DNA from: Bacteroidota bacterium
GTDB lineage: Bacteria > Bacteroidota > Bacteroidia > Chitinophagales > Chitinophagaceae
Assembly (NCBI GenBank): GCA_947463975.1
Contig: CANHUW010000086.1
Coordinates: forward strand, 1-7,022
Direction of reading: 5' to 3'
DNA: 7,022 nt
Shown piece after piece: positions 1-5,930 of this stretch. Numbering within the stretch: the first letter of the stretch is position 1; every line of letters begins with the position of its first letter. The notes below the pieces were generated by a model. It was not told the DNA's origin, did not search any database, and worked only from the letters and a program-made list of their open reading frames with translations. The translations under genes were made by a program, and so were the position numbers.

Positions 1-104
1 AAATTACCTGGGGTAAATTAGATATTCATACACCTAAGTTTATTGTAGAGAGTGATGCTACTATTGTAGTTCCATTGATCTTCGCTTATATCTTAGGACA
101 ATAA
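1..104 (+). CDS. Deoxyhypusine synthase family protein, C-terminal fragment
   Basis: An open frame enters from the left edge (first whole codon at 3) and stops with TAA at 102-104, giving 33 residues that begin ITWGKLD and end FAYILGQ. The WGK motif followed by a short linker and then ESDAT-IVVPLIFAY matches the end of deoxyhypusine synthases, where human DHPS has SWGK and YADAS-LVFPLLVAE. The lysine at codon 15-17 aligns with the human active-site lysine (Lys329), which forms an imine with the aminobutyl group of spermidine. Classical members modify eIF5A using NAD and spermidine. Bacteria lack eIF5A, so bacterial homologues are thought to act on polyamines (homospermidine synthase-like) or have unknown roles. 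The exact substrate cannot be told from this fragment. The protein ends soon after the core, without the longer tail of the human enzyme. It is convergent with the M28 peptidase gene. Confidence 0.85.
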   Translation, partial: ITWGKLDIHTPKFIVESDATIVVPLIFAYILGQ

Positions 105-121
105 TACCCCCTCGCGCAAAT

Positions 122-159
122 AAAAAAGCCCTTAAATTAAATTAAGGGCTCTTTTTTTT
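122..159. terminator. Bidirectional intrinsic terminator between convergent genes
   Basis: A perfect 9-bp stem (AGCCCTTAA at 127-135 paired with TTAAGGGCT at 142-150) encloses a 6-base loop at 136-141. A run of eight T follows on the plus strand (152-159), and a run of A precedes the stem (122-126), which reads as a T-run on the minus strand. The hairpin can therefore end transcription of the plus-strand deoxyhypusine synthase family gene, 18 bases after its stop, and of the minus-strand operon coming from the right. The minus-strand peptidase stop codon (158-160) lies partly inside the T-run. Confidence 0.88.
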
Positions 160-1678
160 ATCTTGACGGCATATTTAATTTAAGGTCTCTTTTTAACATT
201 TCATCTCTATTCGCCATTTCTGCAGCAGTGTAATAAATCATCATCACTCTTCTTTGCATCAAATCAAAATTAATTTTCTCAATAGTATCTGTAGGTTGGT
301 GATAATCTGCTAATAACATACCATCATAAAAGAACAATACGGGTACGCCTTTCTTAGCAAAGTTGTAATGATCACTTCTATAGTAAATCATGTTTTTATC
401 TGCTGGATCATCATACTTGTAATCCAATGTTAAATTGGTAGATGCTTTGTTAGCTGCCTCATTAATAACAGGTAAATCTGTACTTAATTTATCATGTCCA
501 ATAACATATACATAGTTTAAAGAATCTGCTGTTTGTCTTTCTGTATCTACTCTGCCCACCATATCAATGTTTAAATCAGCAGTGGTATTGGCTAATGGGA
601 ATAATGGATGCTCTGAATAGTAGTCAGATCCCCATAATCCTTTTTCTTCTCCACTAACAATGATAAAAACGACAGATCTTCTTGGACCTTTACCTTTTTT
701 AGCAGCTTGTGCAAATGTTTCCGCCATTTGCATTACACTTACTGTACCGGAGCCATCATCATCAGCGCCATACCAAATTACATCACCTCTTTTACCCAAG
801 TGATCATAATGCGCAGATACCACCAAATATTCATCTTTTTTATCTGTACCAGGAACAAAGCCTATTACATTACTACTTTCTAAATTTTCTGTCACCTTGG
901 TTGCTACCAAATTTACTTGAGTAGCGAAACTTCCTTTAGTATAGCTACTTGTTCCAAGTATTGCATTGGCTAAGTCTTTTGAAATACTTAGCATAGCAAA
1001 ACCTTTTGCAGTATTAGCTTTTGTATACATATTTCCTTTGGTGGGTGTTGCTGTTTTCTTTGGAAAGTCAGCATTAATAATACATAAACCTGCTGCTCCT
1101 TTTGCCATCGCATTTCTCATTTTTGACATAGGAGAAGCTGGATTAGCATTGAAAGCTCTATTACCACCTTGCCCCATGGTAGGAATACCTGATGCACTAC
1201 CTTCTGATACAATGACTAATTTTCCTTGTATATCTAGGTTCTCATAATCGTTGATGCCATTTGCAGCATCTACAATTCCGTAACCTGCATATACTACATT
1301 GGTATAATTGAAATTACCTGTGCCAATGGTTTGCAATGAGAAGGAGAAATCTTTATCCCATTCAAATGTTTTTCCATTTACGGTTAAGCTTTTTTCTGTT
1401 AAAGCATCTTGGTATACAGGATAAACTTGTTGATAGCTAGAACCATTGCCTGGTTGTAATCCCCATTTTTTAAATTGAGATTCAATATAAGCTGCAGCTT
1501 TCTTTTGACCAGGAGTAGCTGTTTCACGACCTTCCATTTCGGCACTTGCAATTACACTTAATTTTTGTTTTAATCCTTCTTGTGTAATATACTTTCCGAA
1601 TTTCTTTAAGTCTTCTGCTTTTTGAGCAAAAGTAGTTGTGCTAATAAAAGCAATTAAAATCCAAATCCCTTTTTTCAT
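158..1678 (-). CDS. Secreted M28 family zinc metallopeptidase with PA domain
   Basis: This is a 506-residue exported aminopeptidase-like enzyme that likely releases N-terminal residues from peptides in the periplasm or outside the cell. Residues 1-18 (MKKGIW...TTTFA, then Q19) form a Sec signal peptide. A protease-associated (PA) insert spans about 120-265, with the VVYAGYGI, DIQGKLVIV and KGAAGLCIIN segments typical of it. The M28 di-zinc site is complete: H290 and D292 in AHYDH, the GADDDGSG bridging-aspartate motif at 304-311, the catalytic and ligand glutamates E344-E345 in SGEEKG, D372 in NIDMVGR, and H437 in RSDHYNF. The ATG at 1678 was chosen because it directly precedes the signal peptide. 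A TTG at 1699 would add seven residues and overlap the rpiB stop. The gene is last in the minus-strand train, 14 bases after rpiB, and stops at the terminator. The family is certain; the substrate is not known. Confidence 0.93.
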   Translation of the reverse strand: MKKGIWILIAFISTTTFAQKAEDLKKFGKYITQEGLKQKLSVIASAEMEGRETATPGQKKAAAYIESQFKKWGLQPGNGSSYQQVYPVYQDALTEKSLTVNGKTFEWDKDFSFSLQTIGTGNFNYTNVVYAGYGIVDAANGINDYENLDIQGKLVIVSEGSASGIPTMGQGGNRAFNANPASPMSKMRNAMAKGAAGLCIINADFPKKTATPTKGNMYTKANTAKGFAMLSISKDLANAILGTSSYTKGSFATQVNLVATKVTENLESSNVIGFVPGTDKKDEYLVVSAHYDHLGKRGDVIWYGADDDGSGTVSVMQMAETFAQAAKKGKGPRRSVVFIIVSGEEKGLWGSDYYSEHPLFPLANTTADLNIDMVGRVDTERQTADSLNYVYVIGHDKLSTDLPVINEAANKASTNLTLDYKYDDPADKNMIYYRSDHYNFAKKGVPVLFFYDGMLLADYHQPTDTIEKINFDLMQRRVMMIYYTAAEMANRDEMLKRDLKLNMPSR

Positions 1679-1692
1679 AGTTGATATTTTAA

Positions 1693-2145
1693 TTAACAAG
1701 TAATTTTATTGACCCTATTTTGATGTCTACCCCCTTCGTAATTTGTTTCCATAAATACCGCAATCATTTCTTTTGCCTTTTCGATACTTACATATCTAGC
1801 AGGGATGCATATCATATTTGCATCATTGTGTAATCGCGTTAATTCTGCAATTTCTTTTTCCCAGCACAATCCGGCACGAATACCCGCGTGTTTATTGGCT
1901 GTCATCGCAACGCCATTGGCAGATCCACAAAATAAAATACCAAAGGCAGCTTCTCCTGTTTCAACACTACTGGCTGTAGGATGCGCAAAATCAGGATAGT
2001 CGACAGAATCTGTTCCATGGGTTCCAAAGTCTTTTACGGTATATCCTAAATCAGTTAACCAAGTTTTTACTTGATCCTTGTATCCAACTCCTGCATGATC
2101 AGCACCCATTGCAATAGGCTTACTTGCATCAAAAACAAATGCCAT
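1693..2145 (-). CDS. rpiB: Ribose-5-phosphate isomerase B
   Basis: RpiB interconverts ribose 5-phosphate and ribulose 5-phosphate in the non-oxidative pentose phosphate pathway, in the cytosol. The product is 150 residues, against about 149 for E. coli RpiB. Visible family motifs are GADHAG (14-19, substrate-binding D16 and H17), the active-site loop CGSANG (73-78, with C73 as the catalytic cysteine), ANKHAGIRAGLC (83-94), the highly conserved HNDAN (106-110), and EGGRHQNRV (137-145) with phosphate-binding arginines. The loop differs from the classical CGTGIG. The start at 2145 gives the family length; an upstream in-frame start would run back into tatC. The gene lies 22 bases after tatC and 14 bases before the M28 gene, so it is probably co-transcribed. 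The related LacAB galactose-6-phosphate isomerase is unlikely, as no partner subunit or lac genes are nearby. Confidence 0.94.
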   Translation of the reverse strand: MAFVFDASKPIAMGADHAGVGYKDQVKTWLTDLGYTVKDFGTHGTDSVDYPDFAHPTASSVETGEAAFGILFCGSANGVAMTANKHAGIRAGLCWEKEIAELTRLHNDANMICIPARYVSIEKAKEMIAVFMETNYEGGRHQNRVNKITC

Positions 2146-2167
2146 AATGAAAGTTTTAATTTTTAAT

Positions 2168-3019
2168 TTAATCCCATTCCTCATCTGCTTTCTGAACAGA
2201 TCTATATGCCCATGCAGAAACAATGATACTAAATTCAAATAATGAATATAATGGAATGAATACGATTGTTTGGCTATACCAATCAGGACTTGGTGTGATA
2301 AATGCAGAGATCACTAAAATTACAATTACAGCATATTTTCTTACACTTCGCAAGAATTTGGGAGTAACAATGCCAATCTTGGTTAATAAGAACATAATTA
2401 CTGGCATTTCGAATGCAATGCCGCAACCCAATATTAGATTCGTTAAATTATCTATATAATCTGCAAAAGTTGGTATAGTGGTAACTGCACCTCTTGTGCC
2501 TAGTTGAAAGCCAGCTAAAAAATTAAATGTAAATGGACCTAATATAAAAAATCCAAATGCAGCTCCTGCAAAAAAGAAAAAGGAAACAAAGAATATCATG
2601 AATCTTGTATTCTTTAATTCGTTTTCTTTTAATGCTGGTTTAATAAATGACCAGATCTGCCAGAAAATAAATGGGAATGCAACAATGATGGCTCCTATAA
2701 AAGCCATGCTAATAGCACTTAGAAATTGACCACCAAAGGTGGTGCTTTGCAAAGTTACTTTTACTGGCGGCATACAAAGTGAATCCCCTAAGTGTAAATA
2801 ATGGCTTAGGTCACAGAATGCCTTATAGGTGATAAAATCTGGATAGAGTGGACCCATAATGACATGGTCCATAATCCAATCTCTATATATAAATAAAACT
2901 ACAAATGCTATTAAAATAGAAAATAATGAACGAACTATTGTACCCCTTAATACCTCCAAATGGTCTATGAAAGACATCTCTGAATGCGCGTCTGATTTGA
3001 ATCTATCGAATATTGCCAT
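2168..3019 (-). CDS. tatC: Sec-independent protein translocase subunit TatC
   Basis: TatC is the inner-membrane receptor that binds twin-arginine signal peptides and works with TatA to export folded proteins. The 283-residue product opens with the signature MSFIDHLEVLR (15-25). Six membrane segments can be seen at roughly 31-48, 102-124, 138-162, 193-214, 228-242 and 250-270. The conserved cytoplasmic stretch WSFIKPALKENELK (123-136) contains the glutamate region implicated in recognising the twin-arginine motif, and SAFITPSPDWYSQ (238-250) is the family's late periplasmic motif. The first periplasmic loop (about 49-101) is longer than in E. coli TatC (258 residues) and holds two cysteines, C69 and C82. 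No tatA or tatB lies in the window, so the partner must be elsewhere. The ATG at 3019 places the HLE motif close to the N-terminus, as expected. Confidence 0.96.
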   Translation of the reverse strand: MAIFDRFKSDAHSEMSFIDHLEVLRGTIVRSLFSILIAFVVLFIYRDWIMDHVIMGPLYPDFITYKAFCDLSHYLHLGDSLCMPPVKVTLQSTTFGGQFLSAISMAFIGAIIVAFPFIFWQIWSFIKPALKENELKNTRFMIFFVSFFFFAGAAFGFFILGPFTFNFLAGFQLGTRGAVTTIPTFADYIDNLTNLILGCGIAFEMPVIMFLLTKIGIVTPKFLRSVRKYAVIVILVISAFITPSPDWYSQTIVFIPLYSLFEFSIIVSAWAYRSVQKADEEWD

Positions 3020-3090
3020 GCGAAAAATGAATGAGCAATAAAGTTACTTTTTTTAGAGGAATTATGGGTGTTTGAGCCTTAAATTTTACA
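3020..3090 (-). promoter_or_regulatory. Largest gap in the minus-strand train, possible promoter region for tatC-rpiB-M28
   Basis: These 71 bases between the CNNM-gene stop and the tatC start are the only break longer than 22 bases in the train. On the minus strand, TAACTTTA (3039-3046) resembles the Bacteroidota -7 element TAnnTTTG except for its last base. No convincing TTTG -33 element is seen at the expected distance, and no strong hairpin terminator is present. A promoter here is suggested mainly by the spacing, so this call is weak. Confidence 0.28.
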
Positions 3091-4326
3091 CTATCGGATC
3101 CTTATTTTTACCTTCTCAATCCTAGTATCACTCACTGACAATATTTCGGCTTCAAAATGAGCTAATTGTATAGTGGTTCTTACCTTGGGTATAGACTCGT
3201 AATTGTGAATTAAATAGCCACTAAGGGTTTCAGCACTATCTGCAGAGAAGTCTATACCATATTTTTCATATAAGTAATCCAACTCTAGTCTACCACTAAA
3301 TATAAATTCAGTATCTGATAGCTGCTTTTCTAAAAATTCTTGCTCATCATATTCGTCATCAATTTCTCCGAATATTTCTTCCAATACATCTTCCATGGTA
3401 ACAATTCCAGCTGTTCCACCAAATTCGTCTACTACCCATGCAATGCTCTTTCTTTTCTTGGAAAATAAATTAATTAAATCTGCAGCGCTCATACTTTCTG
3501 GCACCAATGGTATAGAATGCAATACGCTGGCCAATTTATGGGGCTTTTTAAATAAATCTAATTGGTGTACATAACCCACGATGGTATCCAAGCTTTCCTC
3601 GTAAACAATTAATTTACTTAGTTTAGTTTCTTCAAATATTTTTTGCAATGCTTCTAAAGAGGTATTGATCTCGACGCCAATTATTTCAGTTCTTGGCACC
3701 AAGCATTCTCTTATTTTGATATCAGGTAAGCTTAAAGCATTTTCAAATAAATCTGTGTTGAGGTCTTGTTGATTTTGTTCGTCTTTTGTTTGTTGAACAA
3801 AATGAGCTAAGTCTACTTTAGTAAATGCTTCTTTCTTATTAATCAATTTTACATTGAATAAGTTTTTTAATACCCATTGCGCCAAATTCACTAATACAAT
3901 CGTTAAGGGCTTAAAAAGTACATGAAAAAAGTGTGCGATAGGCGCAAAGCTAGTAATCATGGATGCTGCCCTTGCTTTGAAAATGGCTTTAGGCACCAAT
4001 TCTCCTATTAATAAAATAACTAAAGTAGATACTACTGTGTTACCAAAAAGAATTGCGTAGGGCCCTAAATTAAATGCAGACCAAACATATTCATGTAAAG
4101 CTTCTTCGAATAGTATACCAAATATAACCAAAGAAATATTGAGTCCAATTAAACAAGTGCCAATGAATTGGGTAGGGGCTTCTAAGAATTTTGCTAAAAT
4201 ATTGCCCGCACGACTTCCTTGCTTTTTCTTTAATTCCAAACTTAATCTATTGGCACTAACGAATCCAATTTCATAGCCCGAGAAAAAGCCGATCAACAAT
4301 AAAGATGCAATAATGGCGAAAATCAT
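3091..4326 (-). CDS. Hemolysin-family CNNM/CBS-pair/CorC_HlyC membrane protein
   Basis: This 411-residue inner-membrane protein belongs to the CNNM/CorC family, whose studied members are linked to magnesium or cobalt efflux. The 'hemolysin' name is historical. The CNNM (DUF21) membrane domain covers about 1-180, with hydrophobic segments near 1-16, 55-73, 90-109 and 123-155, and contains the conserved GELVPKA (108-114). Two CBS domains follow (about 205-260 and 265-320), and the second ends in the hallmark VVDEFGGTAGIVTMEDVLEEIFG (298-320), the region where adenine nucleotides bind in homologues. A CorC_HlyC domain (about 338-411) ends the protein. GldE of gliding bacteria has the same architecture, but the N-terminus here (SGYEIGFVSANRLSLELKKKQG) is like the general hemolysin-family paralogue. 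The gene starts 13 bases after the aldo/keto reductase. Homologues often sit close to lptC in Bacteroidota, which agrees with the arrangement here. The stop is TAG. Confidence 0.92.
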   Translation of the reverse strand: MIFAIIASLLLIGFFSGYEIGFVSANRLSLELKKKQGSRAGNILAKFLEAPTQFIGTCLIGLNISLVIFGILFEEALHEYVWSAFNLGPYAILFGNTVVSTLVILLIGELVPKAIFKARAASMITSFAPIAHFFHVLFKPLTIVLVNLAQWVLKNLFNVKLINKKEAFTKVDLAHFVQQTKDEQNQQDLNTDLFENALSLPDIKIRECLVPRTEIIGVEINTSLEALQKIFEETKLSKLIVYEESLDTIVGYVHQLDLFKKPHKLASVLHSIPLVPESMSAADLINLFSKKRKSIAWVVDEFGGTAGIVTMEDVLEEIFGEIDDEYDEQEFLEKQLSDTEFIFSGRLELDYLYEKYGIDFSADSAETLSGYLIHNYESIPKVRTTIQLAHFEAEILSVSDTRIEKVKIRIR

Positions 4327-4339
4327 ATTTTTTATTTAT

Positions 4340-5329
4340 TTACCACTCAGGGAAAGCTGGTTTGGTTTCGATAATACCTTCTATTTGCTCCATAATTTCA
4401 GGAGTTAATAATGTAGCAGTATCTATAGCAGTTAAATTATCTTTTAATTGTGCTTCACTAGTTGCGCCTAATATGGCAGTACTTACATTAGGGTTTTTGA
4501 TACACCATGCAATACTTAATGAAGCCGTACTTACTTTTAATGCTTTTGCTAGTGCGCTTAGTTGTTGTACTTTTCTAATCTTGTCTTGCATTAACCATCT
4601 ATCTCTTAACCACTCAAATCCTTCTAATTGAAATCTTGATCCTTCTGGAATATCATCATTGTATTTCCCCGTTAAAAGGCCTGCAGCCAGTGGACTCCAG
4701 ATAGTAGTACCTAGCCCAACATTTTTATAAATTTCATTGTATTCTACTTCTACTTTTTGTCGCTCAAACATATTGTATTGTGGTTGCTCCATGCTAGGCC
4801 CAATGAGTCTGTATTTCTCTGCTACTCTATGCGCCTCCATAATTTCTACTCCACTCCATTCGCTTGTCCCCCAATATAAAATTTTTCCTTGTTGAATGAG
4901 TGTATTCATTGTTTGAACAACTTCTTCAATAGGGGTGGTTTTATCTGGTCTATGACAGAAGTATAAATCTAAATAATCCGTATGCATTCTTTGTAAGGCT
5001 TCGTGACATGCTTCGGTTAAATGTTTTCTGCTTAATCCTGTTTGATTAGGTTTATTCTCTTTCCCTCTCCATCCAAAATACGCTTTGGAAGAAAGTACAT
5101 AGCTTGTTCTATCCCATTTTTTCTTTGCTAAAACTCGACCCATCATTTTTTCACTTTCTCCTGCAGCATAAACTTCTGCATTGTCAAAGAAATTGACGCC
5201 TGCATCATAAGCCATTCCCATAAGGGTATCCGCGATACCATCATTGATTTGTTTGTGAAAAGTAACCCAACTTCCAAAGCTTAATGTGCTTAATTGAAGC
5301 CCTGTTTTACCCATCTTTCTATATTCCAT
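4340..5329 (-). CDS. Aldo/keto reductase, AKR6 / Kv-beta-like
   Basis: This is a cytosolic NADPH-dependent oxidoreductase of 329 residues that probably reduces an aldehyde or ketone; the substrate is unknown. The catalytic tetrad of the superfamily is intact: D49 and Y54 (DNAEVYAAGESE), K82 (SSKAYF) and H126 (YFCHRPD). Further markers are LDLYFCHRPD (120-129), YWGTSEWSG (152-160), QPQYNMFER (182-190), WSPLAAGLLTGKY (211-223), and the C-terminal cofactor-binding segment STAILGATSEAQLKDNL (283-299). The pattern WGTSEW plus QYNMFER with LAAGLLTGKY fits the potassium-channel beta-subunit-like group (AKR6, near YghZ) better than AKR1 or AKR5. No ion channel gene is nearby, so a channel-regulating role is not suggested. 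The gene starts 10 bases after lptC and ends 13 bases before the CNNM gene, so it appears co-transcribed with envelope genes. Its base composition looks like that of its neighbours. Confidence 0.94.
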   Translation of the reverse strand: MEYRKMGKTGLQLSTLSFGSWVTFHKQINDGIADTLMGMAYDAGVNFFDNAEVYAAGESEKMMGRVLAKKKWDRTSYVLSSKAYFGWRGKENKPNQTGLSRKHLTEACHEALQRMHTDYLDLYFCHRPDKTTPIEEVVQTMNTLIQQGKILYWGTSEWSGVEIMEAHRVAEKYRLIGPSMEQPQYNMFERQKVEVEYNEIYKNVGLGTTIWSPLAAGLLTGKYNDDIPEGSRFQLEGFEWLRDRWLMQDKIRKVQQLSALAKALKVSTASLSIAWCIKNPNVSTAILGATSEAQLKDNLTAIDTATLLTPEIMEQIEGIIETKPAFPEW

Positions 5330-5339
5330 AATATTGTAT

Positions 5340-5930
5340 TTAAGGATGTATTGTACTACTGTCGTTGATAATGGCGTAGCTATTTGGCTGTACTTGAAAG
5401 ATACGAATATCTGTTAAATCTTGGTTGGCTTCAAAGCCTTTTCCAAATGTTTTCACTTGTGGATTATGTTGTTTTACAATAACATCCTTATCTGTATGAA
5501 ACTTTCCAGTTTCTTGGTCCCAATACATTTCTTGACACCAAAGTGTATCCCCTTGTAAATTAAACACTACCACATTGCCTTGTAAAAAAATATTGTTTTC
5601 TGTTTCTTTATAATTGGCATAATTCGCGCGAAGCTTACTATCTACTTTGGCACTGTCTTTATAAAAATCTACAAATATGTTATTGGGAAATTCAACCATC
5701 TTGCTACTATCTTGCAAGTATCTATTCATGATGGGACCCATAATTTTTGCAGACATTTTTCCTCCGCTACTCATGTAAATGGCAACATCTTTTCCAATAT
5801 CTACTCCACCATTTTTCTTTCCTAAATTCCGCACTTCGTTTACATTATTCTCACAAGAAGCCATAAAAAAGCAGCTACTGATAATAGCAACTGCCAATTT
5901 AATTTGTTTCTTTATGGAATGTCTAATCAT
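5340..5930 (-). CDS. lptC: LPS export periplasmic protein LptC, lipoprotein form
   Basis: LptC receives lipopolysaccharide from the LptBFG ABC transporter and passes it to the periplasmic bridge leading to the outer membrane. The 196-residue protein starts with a charged, hydrophobic signal (2-22) ending in a lipobox M23-A24-S25-C26, so signal peptidase II should cleave before C26 and the cysteine be lipidated. E. coli LptC is instead held by an uncleaved N-terminal helix. The beta-rich domain (about 50-185) shows repeated short strands: MSAKIMGPIMNRY (59-71), FPNNIFVDFY (81-90), LRANYANYKETENNIFLQGNV (100-120), DTLWCQEMYWDQETGKFHTD (128-147) and FGKGFEANQDLTDIRIF (162-178). These match the LptC/YrbK family. 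The ATG at 5930 precedes the signal; it lies inside the stop region of the upstream gene (ATGATTAG overlap), which suggests translational coupling. LptB, LptF and LptG are not in the window. The family assignment rests on fold-like motif pattern and context. Confidence 0.88.
   Translation of the reverse strand: MIRHSIKKQIKLAVAIISSCFFMASCENNVNEVRNLGKKNGGVDIGKDVAIYMSSGGKMSAKIMGPIMNRYLQDSSKMVEFPNNIFVDFYKDSAKVDSKLRANYANYKETENNIFLQGNVVVFNLQGDTLWCQEMYWDQETGKFHTDKDVIVKQHNPQVKTFGKGFEANQDLTDIRIFQVQPNSYAIINDSSTIHP

Noticed and set aside
709..1247. Plus-strand open frames opposite the M28 peptidase gene
   Set aside because: They lie antisense to well-conserved catalytic and PA-domain regions, have low-complexity or unrecognisable translations, and no start-region support.
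1679..1699. Upstream TTG start for the M28 peptidase, overlapping the rpiB stop
   Set aside because: The seven added residues precede a canonical signal peptide beginning at the internal ATG (1678), which is the better start.
1805..1999. Plus-strand open frame opposite rpiB
   Set aside because: It is antisense to the conserved RpiB motifs and its translation resembles no family I know.
2146..2238. Longer rpiB start inside tatC
   Set aside because: It would add 31 residues with no RpiB homology and overlap tatC; the 150-residue form matches the family length.
2223..3041. Two short plus-strand open frames opposite tatC (2223-2459 and 2859-3041)
   Set aside because: Both are shadows of the tatC coding sequence, with no independent support.
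3091..4326. Naming the CNNM protein gldE (gliding motility)
   Set aside because: The domain order is shared, but the N-terminal membrane segment looks like the general hemolysin-family paralogue and no other gld gene is in the window.
4362..4631. Plus-strand open frame opposite the aldo/keto reductase
   Set aside because: Antisense to the cofactor-binding C-terminus of a clearly real gene; no recognisable features beyond shadow hydrophobicity.
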